A stretch of DNA of 8,021 bases, taken from positions 1 through 8,021 of the forward strand of contig NZ_DATJMN010000114.1 of assembly GCF_035508675.1 (NCBI RefSeq), given 5' to 3'. Positions within the stretch are counted from its first letter, which is position 1. Every line of letters starts with the position of its first letter. Both the position numbers and the translations under genes were made by a program. The DNA is from Dyella_B sp035508675 (GTDB lineage: Bacteria; Pseudomonadota; Gammaproteobacteria; Xanthomonadales; Rhodanobacteraceae). The notes under the pieces are model-generated. The model did no database searches. It saw only the letters and a list, made by a program, of their open reading frames with translations, and had not been told where the DNA came from. Shown here one piece after another: positions 1 to 4,796 of the stretch.

Positions 1-41
1 GAGGCGATGGTTGGCTCCCGCCGCTCGCTGCGCTCGCACCC

Positions 42-74
42 CACCCTAGCCCTCCCCTACTTCGCAGGGGAGGG
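42..74. repeat. GC-rich hairpin (intergenic repeat-like)
   Basis: A perfect 9-bp inverted repeat, CCCTCCCCT (50-58) and AGGGGAGGG (66-74), encloses the 7-nt loop ACTTCGC. It lies beyond the 3' end of the minus-strand dehydrogenase. Neither side carries a T-run, so it is not a classical intrinsic terminator. The C/G-rich composition resembles hairpins dispersed between genes in Xanthomonadales genomes; that resemblance is from general knowledge and was not searched. Confidence 0.5.
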
Positions 75-149
75 AACAGCTTTCCGCGATGATCCAGTGT
101 CCCGCTTCGCTATGAGGGCAATTTATAGAAGTGCCCTTAAGTTAGTTAC

Positions 150-175
150 GTAGCTGGGATTGCATCCCAACCTAC
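150..175. repeat. Imperfect palindrome downstream of the SDR gene
   Basis: GTAG (150-153) pairs with CTAC (172-175), and TGGGAT (155-160) pairs with ATCCCA (164-169) around the loop TGC. One side carries a 1-nt bulge (C154) and the other a 2-nt bulge (A170, C171). It sits about 30 bases beyond the stop of the minus-strand dehydrogenase and could stabilise or end that transcript, but no U-tract follows on the minus strand. It may also be a dispersed intergenic repeat. Confidence 0.4.
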
Positions 176-204
176 CCACATGGAAAACATCCCCACGCAG
201 CCAA

Positions 205-1020
205 TCACTCACCCGCATCCTGCGCCCGATACCGCTTCGACTGCTTCGCCGACATCCGCAACGCCATCCGATCCGGCATCACTTTGAACAAGCCCTTCAC
301 CGTGCGATTGAACCGCCCGGTCACATGCACCACCTCACCACGCTCCACCGCTTCAATCCCTTCCCGCACCACATCCTCCGCACGCTGCCACATGAAACTC
401 GGCATCTTGCTCACCAGCGCACGCGTACCCGTTACATCGTGGAACTCCGAATACGTAAACCCCGGGCACAACGCACACACATTCACGCCGGCATCCAGAT
501 TCTCCAGCGCCAGTGACTGCGAAAACTTGATCATGTACGCCTTGCTCGCCGCATACAGCGTGTGGCCCGCGCTACCCGGCACATGACCCGCCAACGAAGC
601 CACATTCACGATGCGCCCATAACCCCGCGCACGCATGCCGGCAATCAAACGCCACGCCAACTCCGTCGGCGCCGTCACCAGCACGCGCAGAAAATCCGCA
701 TGCACCGGCCAATCGTTCTGATCGAAGCGCCCAGGCACACCGTAGCCCGCGTTGTTGATCAACCAGTCCACCTGCAAGCCGCGCTCATCCAAGGCCGCGC
801 AAAGCTGCTCCACCCCATGCGGATCGGCAAGATCGTTGGTCAGCACGGTTGCGTTCACGCCATGTTGACCGTGCAGCGCATGCGCTACGGCTTCCAGGCG
901 ATCGGTGCGGCGTGCCGTCAGCACCAGGTCGTGGCCACGTGCAGCAAGCGCGTGGGCAAACGCGGCACCGATGCCGGCCGATGCACCAGTGATCAGGCTA
1001 AGCGGACGGGCTTTCGTCAT
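205..1020 (-). CDS. SDR family NAD(P)-dependent oxidoreductase
   Basis: A 271-residue classical short-chain dehydrogenase/reductase, predicted to be a cytosolic NAD(P)H-dependent alcohol/ketone oxidoreductase. Visible motifs are the Rossmann glycine motif TGASAGIG (residues 11-18), NNAG (89-92), the catalytic Ser142 in NVASLAG, and the YxxxK pair Tyr156/Lys160, followed by PG (186-187). Arg37-Arg38 just after the second strand suggest a preference for NADP(H), which is an inference. The last 35 residues or so are basic and poorly conserved. The start is supported by AGGAG (complement of 1026-1030) 5 nt before the ATG. The gene is divergent from tpiA with a 110-bp spacer. Substrate specificity cannot be read from sequence; a YqjQ/DltE-like housekeeping reductase is a reasonable comparison. 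There are no signs of decay. Confidence 0.93.
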   Translation of the reverse strand: MTKARPLSLITGASAGIGAAFAHALAARGHDLVLTARRTDRLEAVAHALHGQHGVNATVLTNDLADPHGVEQLCAALDERGLQVDWLINNAGYGVPGRFDQNDWPVHADFLRVLVTAPTELAWRLIAGMRARGYGRIVNVASLAGHVPGSAGHTLYAASKAYMIKFSQSLALENLDAGVNVCALCPGFTYSEFHDVTGTRALVSKMPSFMWQRAEDVVREGIEAVERGEVVHVTGRFNRTVKGLFKVMPDRMALRMSAKQSKRYRAQDAGE

Positions 1021-1036
1021 GGGTACTCCTGGCTGG

Positions 1037-1062
1037 ATCGATATAAATAAAAACGGCGTTCA
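1037..1062. promoter_or_regulatory. A+T-rich patch in the divergent SDR/tpiA spacer
   Basis: The only A+T-rich stretch in the 110-bp intergenic region is ATCGATATAAATAAAAA (from 1039). It holds a -10-like TATAAA (1042-1047) in the plus direction. No convincing -35 box was found at 16-18 bp in either direction. It probably marks the promoter zone for tpiA and/or the reductase, but the exact promoter cannot be assigned. Confidence 0.3.
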
Positions 1063-1130
1063 GCACGCGCGTTGCCGTGCCTCGGGTGGCTGGTTAAGCT
1101 TGCCAGCTTTCCTTTGCAACGGATGCGGAC

Positions 1131-1883
1131 ATGCGTAAAAAACTCGTTGCCGCCAACTGGAAAATGCATGGCAGCCGTTCCATGGCGGCCGGCCTGATGG
1201 AAGAAATCCTCAAGGCCAATCCTGCCGACGGTGCCGATGTATTGATCCTGCCGCCGTATCCCTATCTTGCGCCGCTCATCGACCAGTACGGCACCTCCGG
1301 CATCGCCTTCGGTGCGCAGGATGTAAGCGAGCACCAAGGGCAGGGCGCCTATACCGGCGAGGTATCCGCCCAGATGGTGGCCGACCTGGGTTGCCGCTGG
1401 GCGCTGGTCGGGCATTCCGAGCGCCGGCACCACCACAGCGAAAGCAACGATAAAGTAGCGCGCAAATTCGCCGCCGCGCTGGCCGCCGGGCTCACCCCGG
1501 TGCTGTGCGTGGGCGAGACCCTGCATCAGCGCGAAGCCGGCGAGACCATCGACGTGATCCGGCAGCAGCTGCAGGCCGTGCTGGCGCTCAACGGCATCCG
1601 CGCTTTCGACACTGCCGTGATCTCCTACGAACCGGTCTGGGCCATCGGCACCGGCAAGACCGCCACCCCGGCGCAGGCGCAGGAAGTGCACGCCTTCATC
1701 CGTAGCCAATTGGCGCAAGAGGATGCTATGATCGCCCGTCTGACTCGGCTGCTTTATGGCGGCAGCGTCAAATCGGCCAATGCTGCAGAGCTGTTTGCGC
1801 AGCCGGACGTGGACGGGGGGCTGATCGGCGGTGCGTCGCTCATTGCCTCCGAATTCCTCGCCATCTGCAACGCCGCCCGTTGA
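1131..1883 (+). CDS. tpiA: Triosephosphate isomerase
   Basis: A complete 250-residue triosephosphate isomerase, interconverting dihydroxyacetone phosphate and glyceraldehyde 3-phosphate in glycolysis and gluconeogenesis in the cytosol. All catalytic landmarks are present: Asn9 and Lys11 in AANWKMHG, His95 in GHSERR, Glu167 in SYEPVWAIGTG, the flexible loop 6 (about 170-179), the phosphate-binding YGGSVK (209-214), and GGLIGGASL (229-237). Length is normal for the family. The start gives the canonical MRKKLVAANWK N-terminus; the Shine-Dalgarno is weak (GGA at 1121-1123). It is followed after 27 nt by secG, an order common in proteobacteria, so the two are probably co-transcribed. Confidence 0.98.
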   Translation: MRKKLVAANWKMHGSRSMAAGLMEEILKANPADGADVLILPPYPYLAPLIDQYGTSGIAFGAQDVSEHQGQGAYTGEVSAQMVADLGCRWALVGHSERRHHHSESNDKVARKFAAALAAGLTPVLCVGETLHQREAGETIDVIRQQLQAVLALNGIRAFDTAVISYEPVWAIGTGKTATPAQAQEVHAFIRSQLAQEDAMIARLTRLLYGGSVKSANAAELFAQPDVDGGLIGGASLIASEFLAICNAAR

Positions 1884-1910
1884 GCACCATCGAACCCTAC
1901 GCGAGACCTC

Positions 1911-2381
1911 ATGTTCGTCATCTTCAGCGTGTTCTACATCCTGATCGCTGCAGCGATGATCGTGCTGATCCTCATGCAGCGCGGCGCAGGCGCCGATGCA
2001 GGTTCCGGCTTCGGTGCCGGCGCATCGGCCACTGTGTTCGGTGCCCGTGGTTCGGCCAACTTCCTGTCGCGCTCCACCGCCGTGCTCGCCGCGCTGTTCT
2101 TCGCGCTCAGCATCGGCATGGGCATCTACCTGAAGTCAAACGGCGGCGCCATCCGCCAGCAGCAGGCCAGTAACAACCTCGGTGTGATGGCAGGTCTTGG
2201 CAACCAGCCCGCCAAACCGCAAAATGCGCAGCCCGCGGCCCAGCCAAAGGCAGCGGTGCCGGCGGCAGCCCCGGCCGGCAACGGCGAAGTCCCAGCGGCC
2301 CAGCCGGCCCCGGCCAAGGCACAGCAGGGCGACGTCCCGGCCCCCACGGCCCCGGCAGCAGCAGCAACGAGCAAGCACTAA
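1911..2381 (+). CDS. secG: Preprotein translocase subunit SecG
   Basis: A 156-residue SecG, the small non-essential subunit of the SecYEG inner-membrane channel that helps SecA-driven export. Two hydrophobic helices (about 2-22 and 53-74) flank the family signature: LMQRG at 21-25, a Gly/Ala-rich cytoplasmic loop, then TVFGARGSANFL at 41-52. The region after about residue 80 is a long low-complexity tail rich in Ala, Pro and Gln that is not part of the conserved fold. It makes the protein longer than the roughly 110-residue E. coli SecG; similar tails are seen in related gamma-proteobacteria. The start codon places the first helix at the very N-terminus, as expected. It lies 27 nt after tpiA and 15 nt before a tRNA gene, with no terminator between. 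Confidence 0.96.
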   Translation: MFVIFSVFYILIAAAMIVLILMQRGAGADAGSGFGAGASATVFGARGSANFLSRSTAVLAALFFALSIGMGIYLKSNGGAIRQQQASNNLGVMAGLGNQPAKPQNAQPAAQPKAAVPAAAPAGNGEVPAAQPAPAKAQQGDVPAPTAPAAAATSKH

Positions 2382-2396
2382 AATCGAGCAACATCA

Positions 2397-2481
2397 GCCC
2401 AGGTGGCGGAATTGGTAGACGCACTACCTTGAGGTGGTAGCGACGCAAGTCGTGGGGGTTCGAGTCCCCCCTTGGGCACCA
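2397..2481 (+). tRNA. tRNA-Leu (anticodon GAG)
   Basis: An 85-nt class II tRNA with encoded CCA. The acceptor stem GCCCAGG (2397-2403) pairs with CTTGGGC (2471-2477), with one G-T pair. The discriminator is A2478 and CCA is at 2479-2481. The anticodon stem CTACC/GGTAG (2424-2428/2436-2440) holds loop TTGAGGT, giving anticodon GAG at 2431-2433, which reads CUC and CUU. The long variable arm CGAC-GCAA-GTCG (2441-2452) is typical of leucine tRNAs. The T arm is GGGGG-TTCGAGT-CCCCC (2454-2470). With only 15 nt after secG it is probably processed from the secG transcript. Confidence 0.97.
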
Positions 2482-2518
2482 ACCGAAAGCTACGGAAGTC
2501 CTGGTTACAGGATTCGGT
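2482..2518 (+). other. Extended hairpin in the tRNA trailer
   Basis: ACCGAA (2482-2487) pairs with TTCGGT (2513-2518), and inside it AGTCCTG pairs with CAGGATT across the loop GTTA, with one G-T pair. The structure lies immediately after the CCA end and before the terminator. It could guide 3' processing of the tRNA precursor or simply be trailer structure. Confidence 0.35.
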
Positions 2519-2530
2519 AGTGAAAAGAAG

Positions 2531-2555
2531 AAACCCGCCGCTGGCGGGTTTTTTT
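2531..2555 (+). terminator. Rho-independent terminator
   Basis: AAACCCGCC (2531-2539), loop GCT, then GGCGGGTTT (2543-2551), running into a tract of seven T residues (2549-2555). It is a textbook intrinsic terminator ending the tpiA-secG-tRNA transcript and insulating what follows. Confidence 0.92.
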
Positions 2556-2608
2556 GTGCCTCGAAGAAACCTGGGCGATGATGGCGTTAAGACGTAAAGG
2601 GCATCGAT

Positions 2609-2836
2609 ATGGCTGAGATTGATGGGGTGACGCTTCGAATGGCTATCCAGGCGGTGGACACGATGATCAACGATCTGGCGAAGCAGTTGGAAGCGGATAC
2701 CAGTGCAGAAGCTGGGGAGCTTGAGATTCGCTTGGTGAAATATGAAAAAGCGCTCGGGAAGCTCAAGATTGGCTATGAGGAGGAACAGAGGCAATCAAGC
2801 AATCTTCCGCCTTTTGATGAGCTCATTATGGGGTGA
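2609..2836 (+). CDS. Hypothetical small protein, possible cassette gene 1
   Basis: A 75-residue acidic protein of unknown function. It begins with MAEIDGVTLRMAIQAVD and is dominated by charged helical sequence (about residues 8-62) compatible with a coiled coil or helical hairpin. The tail is LPPFDELIMG. No signal peptide, membrane segment or catalytic motif is visible. AAAGGG (2596-2601) lies 7 nt before the ATG, a good ribosome binding site. The start is 22 nt after a GGCGTTA motif resembling a cassette boundary. It lacks an obvious promoter and follows a strong terminator. About 190 non-coding bases separate its stop from the first attC, which is long for a cassette. Confidence 0.65.
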   Translation: MAEIDGVTLRMAIQAVDTMINDLAKQLEADTSAEAGELEIRLVKYEKALGKLKIGYEEEQRQSSNLPPFDELIMG

Positions 2837-3026
2837 TTCGAATGCGTGACAGACAGTCGCGGCTTGGTGATTTCGATTCTGATGTCTCTTGAAGCGGCTT
2901 GTTTGGTACGTTTCAGGTGATTCAAAAATGGGCCGAAAATGGGGGCTGGTTTACGGCCTATTAGGAAGTGAATCTGCACCCCGTTTCTGAATCGTCGGCG
3001 ACGAAGGCGAGCCGTACGATGGTAGC
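2837..3026. other. Non-coding stretch between cassette gene 1 and attC
   Basis: These 190 bases hold no supportable gene; only 16- and 20-codon frames start here (2842 and 2928). They contain the first copy of the dispersed repeat at 2951-2979. They could be the untranslated tail of cassette 1, or the remains of another cassette whose attC has been lost. Confidence 0.4.
2951..2979 (+). repeat. Dispersed repeat, copy 1
   Basis: TTACG (2951-2955), six variable bases, then TAGGAAGTGAATCTGCAC (2962-2979). The second copy at 7902-7930 has the same TTACG, the same 6-nt gap, and the 18-mer with one C/T difference. The flanks are unrelated. Confidence 0.6.
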
Positions 3027-3076
3027 TTCTAACTCATTCAAGCGGACGCGCGTACCGCGTAGCTTGGGCGTTAGGC
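3027..3076 (+). other. attC-like recombination site 1
   Basis: R'' is TTCTAAC (3027-3033) and R' is GTTAGGC (3070-3076), fitting GTTRRRY, with CTAAC/GTTAG paired. L'' CAAGC (3039-3043) pairs with L' GCTTG (3062-3066). The terminal stem ACGCG (3046-3050) pairs with CGCGT (3056-3060) around loop CGTAC. Two unpaired bases (GG, 3044-3045) against one (A3061) give the asymmetric bulge usual in attC. The predicted strand exchange is between G3070 and T3071. Arm order, spacing and the 50-bp length all fit a short attC. Confidence 0.75.
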
Positions 3077-3092
3077 CCATCAGGGAAATGGC

Positions 3093-3374
3093 ATGAAGAT
3101 CTGGCAGGTTGCAGCGCAAGGCGAAGGCTTTCAGCGCGATGGCTTAAATGTAGCCTTCGAGCTAAGCGGTTTTATCTTGGCGGCAAACGCCGATGAAGCG
3201 TTTACAAAGGCCGTGCATATCGCAAAACAGCAATTTGTCGAACTTGGTCAAGCCGGCCACCCAGATCATCCGCGTGCTGTCATAAATGCTGACGAAGTCG
3301 AAGAATTTTCTGGTACACCAAGCACAGGCATTGACCAAGTCGAAATCCATTGGCTTGGCGAACAGCATGCCTAA
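3093..3374 (+). CDS. Hypothetical protein, cassette gene 2
   Basis: A 93-residue, acidic, soluble-looking protein beginning MKIWQVAAQGEGFQ. No family is recognised. The pattern of short beta-like segments (2-8, 18-30, about 81-88) and one helix (about 34-52) suggests a small alpha/beta fold; this is an inference. AGGGA (3082-3086) lies 6 nt before the ATG. The gene starts 22 nt inside the cassette boundary (3070/3071). Its TAA stop (3372-3374) lies within the R'' core GCCTAAC of the following attC, an arrangement typical of integron cassettes. No signal peptide or membrane segment is seen. The host chromosome gives no clue to its role. Confidence 0.8.
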   Translation: MKIWQVAAQGEGFQRDGLNVAFELSGFILAANADEAFTKAVHIAKQQFVELGQAGHPDHPRAVINADEVEEFSGTPSTGIDQVEIHWLGEQHA

Positions 3375-3425
3375 CTTATCCAAGTGGACACGCGCACTGC
3401 GCGCCGCTTAACTCAGGCGTTATCG
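3369..3425 (+). other. attC-like recombination site 2
   Basis: R'' GCCTAAC (3369-3375) pairs through TAAC/GTTA with R' at 3419-3422. L'' AAGTGG (3382-3387) pairs with L' CCGCTT (3404-3409), with one T-G pair. The terminal stem CGCGC (3391-3395) pairs with GCGCG (3399-3403) around loop ACT, leaving bulge ACA (3388-3390). The text after L', CTTAACTCAGGCGTTA, closely resembles known attC right halves. R'' is the perfect complement of GTTAGGC, formed when G3419 is joined to the 5' end of its own cassette (3071-3076), as expected for a circularised cassette. Confidence 0.75.
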
Positions 3426-3432
3426 GTGAATC

Positions 3433-3867
3433 ATGGACCAAGTGAACATTGATAATTTAACGGACGCGCTGTACTGCGTTTTTGCGGCACTGATCTACAT
3501 CGGCGTTGTACTTACTGCATTACTCGTCGGAAGCATCAAAGGTCACAAGCTGAATGAGCTGATTGTAGAAGCTGCACAGCGGCAGGCGTTCGAGGCGGAC
3601 GCGAAAGGTCTACTGGGAAAAGGGGAGTACTCAAAGCTCAAGGAGCTAGCTATGCAGCGCGAGACAACTCATCCAGCAGATGCCAGCACACAGTACTTTC
3701 TCGGCATGGCACATCTACGTTGCGATGAATTTGTCGCGGCTAAGCGTTGCTTTGAGTGCGCAATCAAATATGACGCTAACTGGAAGAAGGTATGTGCTGC
3801 TCATCTGGAGCATATCGCCGCAGAGTTAAAGAAGGCGAAGCCATCACTTGTCGACAATGACCGCTGA
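3433..3867 (+). CDS. Membrane-anchored TPR-like protein, cassette gene 3
   Basis: A 144-residue protein with one hydrophobic segment near the N-terminus (about residues 11-34, followed by the basic KGHK). The C-terminal part (about 45-135) consists of helices resembling one to two tetratricopeptide repeats; the clearest is the stretch with YFLGMAHLRCDEFVAAKRCF and AIKYDANW. The likely topology is a membrane anchor with a protein-binding helical domain on the cytoplasmic side (inferred). The start lies 13 nt after the cassette cut site; GGTGA (3425-3429) is a close but acceptable Shine-Dalgarno, 3 nt upstream. The stop TGA (3865-3867) is followed by a decayed attC-like half. The exact biological role is unknown. 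Confidence 0.78.
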   Translation: MDQVNIDNLTDALYCVFAALIYIGVVLTALLVGSIKGHKLNELIVEAAQRQAFEADAKGLLGKGEYSKLKELAMQRETTHPADASTQYFLGMAHLRCDEFVAAKRCFECAIKYDANWKKVCAAHLEHIAAELKKAKPSLVDNDR

Positions 3868-4132
3868 CTCAGCGCTCAAGCGGCCGGCCCGTAAACAAGC
3901 GTCTTGTGGGGGCGAGGTCTGTGCGTTGAGAGTGAGGACGACGAGGAGCGGCCGCATCAATGAGGTGGTGTTCATTGGTCGAGACGTGGATCGCGAAAGC
4001 ATCGAACGTGCTTTTATGGCATGCCACCTCAACTTCACTGAAATGCGCAACGGCAGCCGGCATTGGCGCCAGCTACCGGACCCATTTCCAGCTTGGCAGT
4101 TTAGCGGAACGGTCGATGGCGCGACTGTGTAA
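3857..4132 (+). pseudogene. C-terminal remnant of COG0523 (CobW/ZigA-type) GTPase
   Basis: An open frame from ATG 3857 to TAA at 4130-4132. Only its later part, from about 3945, is recognisable: VVFIGRDVDRESIERAF, then HWRQLPDPFPAW near 4060-4100. This is the typical end of COG0523 metal-chaperone GTPases (CobW_C domain), where FIG..(L/M)D, an AC-L motif and LPDPFP.W recur. The GTPase domain (Walker A, CxCC metal motif) is absent, so the piece cannot be functional as such. The first 30 codons or so look like fused non-homologous sequence, overlapping the end of cassette gene 3, with no Shine-Dalgarno. It is best read as a chromosomal gene tail left after an insertion or deletion. Alternatively the frame is expressed as a short novel protein, which I think is less likely. 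Confidence 0.6.
3861..3906 (+). other. Possible decayed attC half
   Basis: CCGCTGAC (3861-3868) matches 6 of 8 positions of CCGATAAC, the R'' predicted from the 5' end of cassette 3 (GTTATCGG). The gene 3 stop codon lies inside it, as in cassette 2. CAAG (3877-3880) and CTTG (3903-3906) could be L''/L' remnants. No R' GTTRRRY follows. This is suggestive only; it may mark where the cassette array was cut and joined to other DNA. Confidence 0.3.
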
Positions 4133-4320
4133 ACGCAGCTAATAAAGCGTGCGCGCTGTGAGCGGTGTGAAGATATTTCTTGTGCACAGCATTCTTTATG
4201 GCTGTGCGCCCGACCTGCGTCAAAGCCGATGACAGGTGACAGGGCCCCAAAGGCCGTGTGCTGAATGGGAAGGCCGCTCTTCAAAGGGGTGTGGGTGCCT
4301 TAACCGATATGGCAGGTACC

Positions 4321-4336
4321 CATGACATTAGTCATG
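4321..4336. promoter_or_regulatory. Operator-like palindrome CATGAC-ATTA-GTCATG
   Basis: A perfect 6-bp inverted repeat with a 4-bp spacer. Its size and symmetry suit a dimeric regulator such as a TetR-, MarR- or GntR-type protein, but no regulator gene is nearby. It lies 460 bases before the ester hydrolase start, far for a direct operator. It is followed by an A+T-rich stretch (4337-4350). Confidence 0.3.
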
Positions 4337-4591
4337 TTGTTACAAAATAACGCTTGATCCCATACTTGATTCACAGATCTTCGAACGCCCTTGCGGAATC
4401 TACGCTGGGTGGCACGTTGCTCGTCCATTGACGCAGGTCGATGCGTTGCGTCATGAGCCTCGTGTTGCCGATGAGTAAGCGTGAAGTGCCGTTATATAGG
4501 GGTTTGACGCAGATCTCTTGGCGAAGAAGGATGCCCTTGTGTATCCAAGCGTCATTTCATTCACGCCACATTCGTCATGATGCAGATCGGA

Positions 4592-4616
4592 TGATGGCAG
4601 CCATCACAGGGTGATG
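4592..4616. repeat. Overlapping palindromes
   Basis: TGATGGC-A-GCCATCA (4592-4606) overlaps CATCAC-AGG-GTGATG (4602-4616). They share CATCA, so on one RNA strand the two hairpins exclude each other. No leader peptide or terminator follows, so a switch role is speculative; a pair of protein-binding half sites is equally possible. Confidence 0.3.
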
Positions 4617-4796
4617 ACAGGGCATGCAAAAGCTTTTTCGTTCTTTGCTGCAATGGATTCCAGCATGCCGCTCGCTGATCGCCTTGGCGCGATCGACGCC
4701 AACCCTGCAGCCGTGCGCCAGCGCAACGCTGTAGATGTCTCTTTGCACCGGACGCCGCCTGTGACGGTGTCGACTTTTCCTTGACGGATAGCCACG

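Larger units (their letters stand above)
2586..3906 (+). mobile_element. Integrase-less gene-cassette cluster (CALIN-like, inferred)
   Basis: Three small same-strand genes of unknown function are separated by two attC-like sites (3027-3076, 3369-3425). GGCGTTA occurs at 2584-2590, 3068-3074 and 3417-3423. The next gene begins 22, 22 and 13 nt after the predicted cut (G^TT) in each. That spacing, the single orientation, the lack of own promoters, and a stop codon placed inside the R'' core of attC are the hallmarks of integron gene cassettes. Proposed cassettes are 2587-3070, 3071-3419, and one starting at 3420 whose right end is decayed. No integrase is in the window; it may lie elsewhere or be absent. 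Integrons are established in Xanthomonas. The assignment here rests on hand folding, not a covariance search. Confidence 0.62.
4133..4796. other. Intergenic region without a supportable gene
   Basis: These 664 bases separate the GTPase remnant from the ester hydrolase gene. The longest plus frames are about 50-60 codons (for example 4441-4614 and an open frame ending at 4483), with no ribosome binding site or recognisable family. Visible structures are the palindrome at 4321-4336 and overlapping palindromes at 4592-4616. The region probably contains the promoter of the ester hydrolase gene, but no convincing -35/-10 pair was found. Decayed coding DNA is a possibility that cannot be shown by eye. 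Confidence 0.5.

Noticed and set aside
1017..1718. A 233-codon minus-strand frame opposite tpiA
   Set aside because: It is a shadow of the tpiA coding sequence; the plus strand has all the catalytic motifs.
2378..2794. A 138-codon minus-strand frame whose end reads KGGLEPPRLASLPPQ
   Set aside because: That stretch is the reverse complement of tRNA-Leu, a well-known source of false protein entries. The frame also covers the terminator and the first small gene.
3844..4284. A 146-codon minus-strand frame across the GTPase remnant
   Set aside because: The recognisable COG0523 C-terminus is on the plus strand; the minus frame has no family resemblance and no ribosome site.
4441..4614. A 57-codon plus-strand frame in the intergenic region
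   Set aside because: It has no Shine-Dalgarno, an erratic Arg/Met-rich composition, a competing overlapping frame ending at 4483, and no recognised family.
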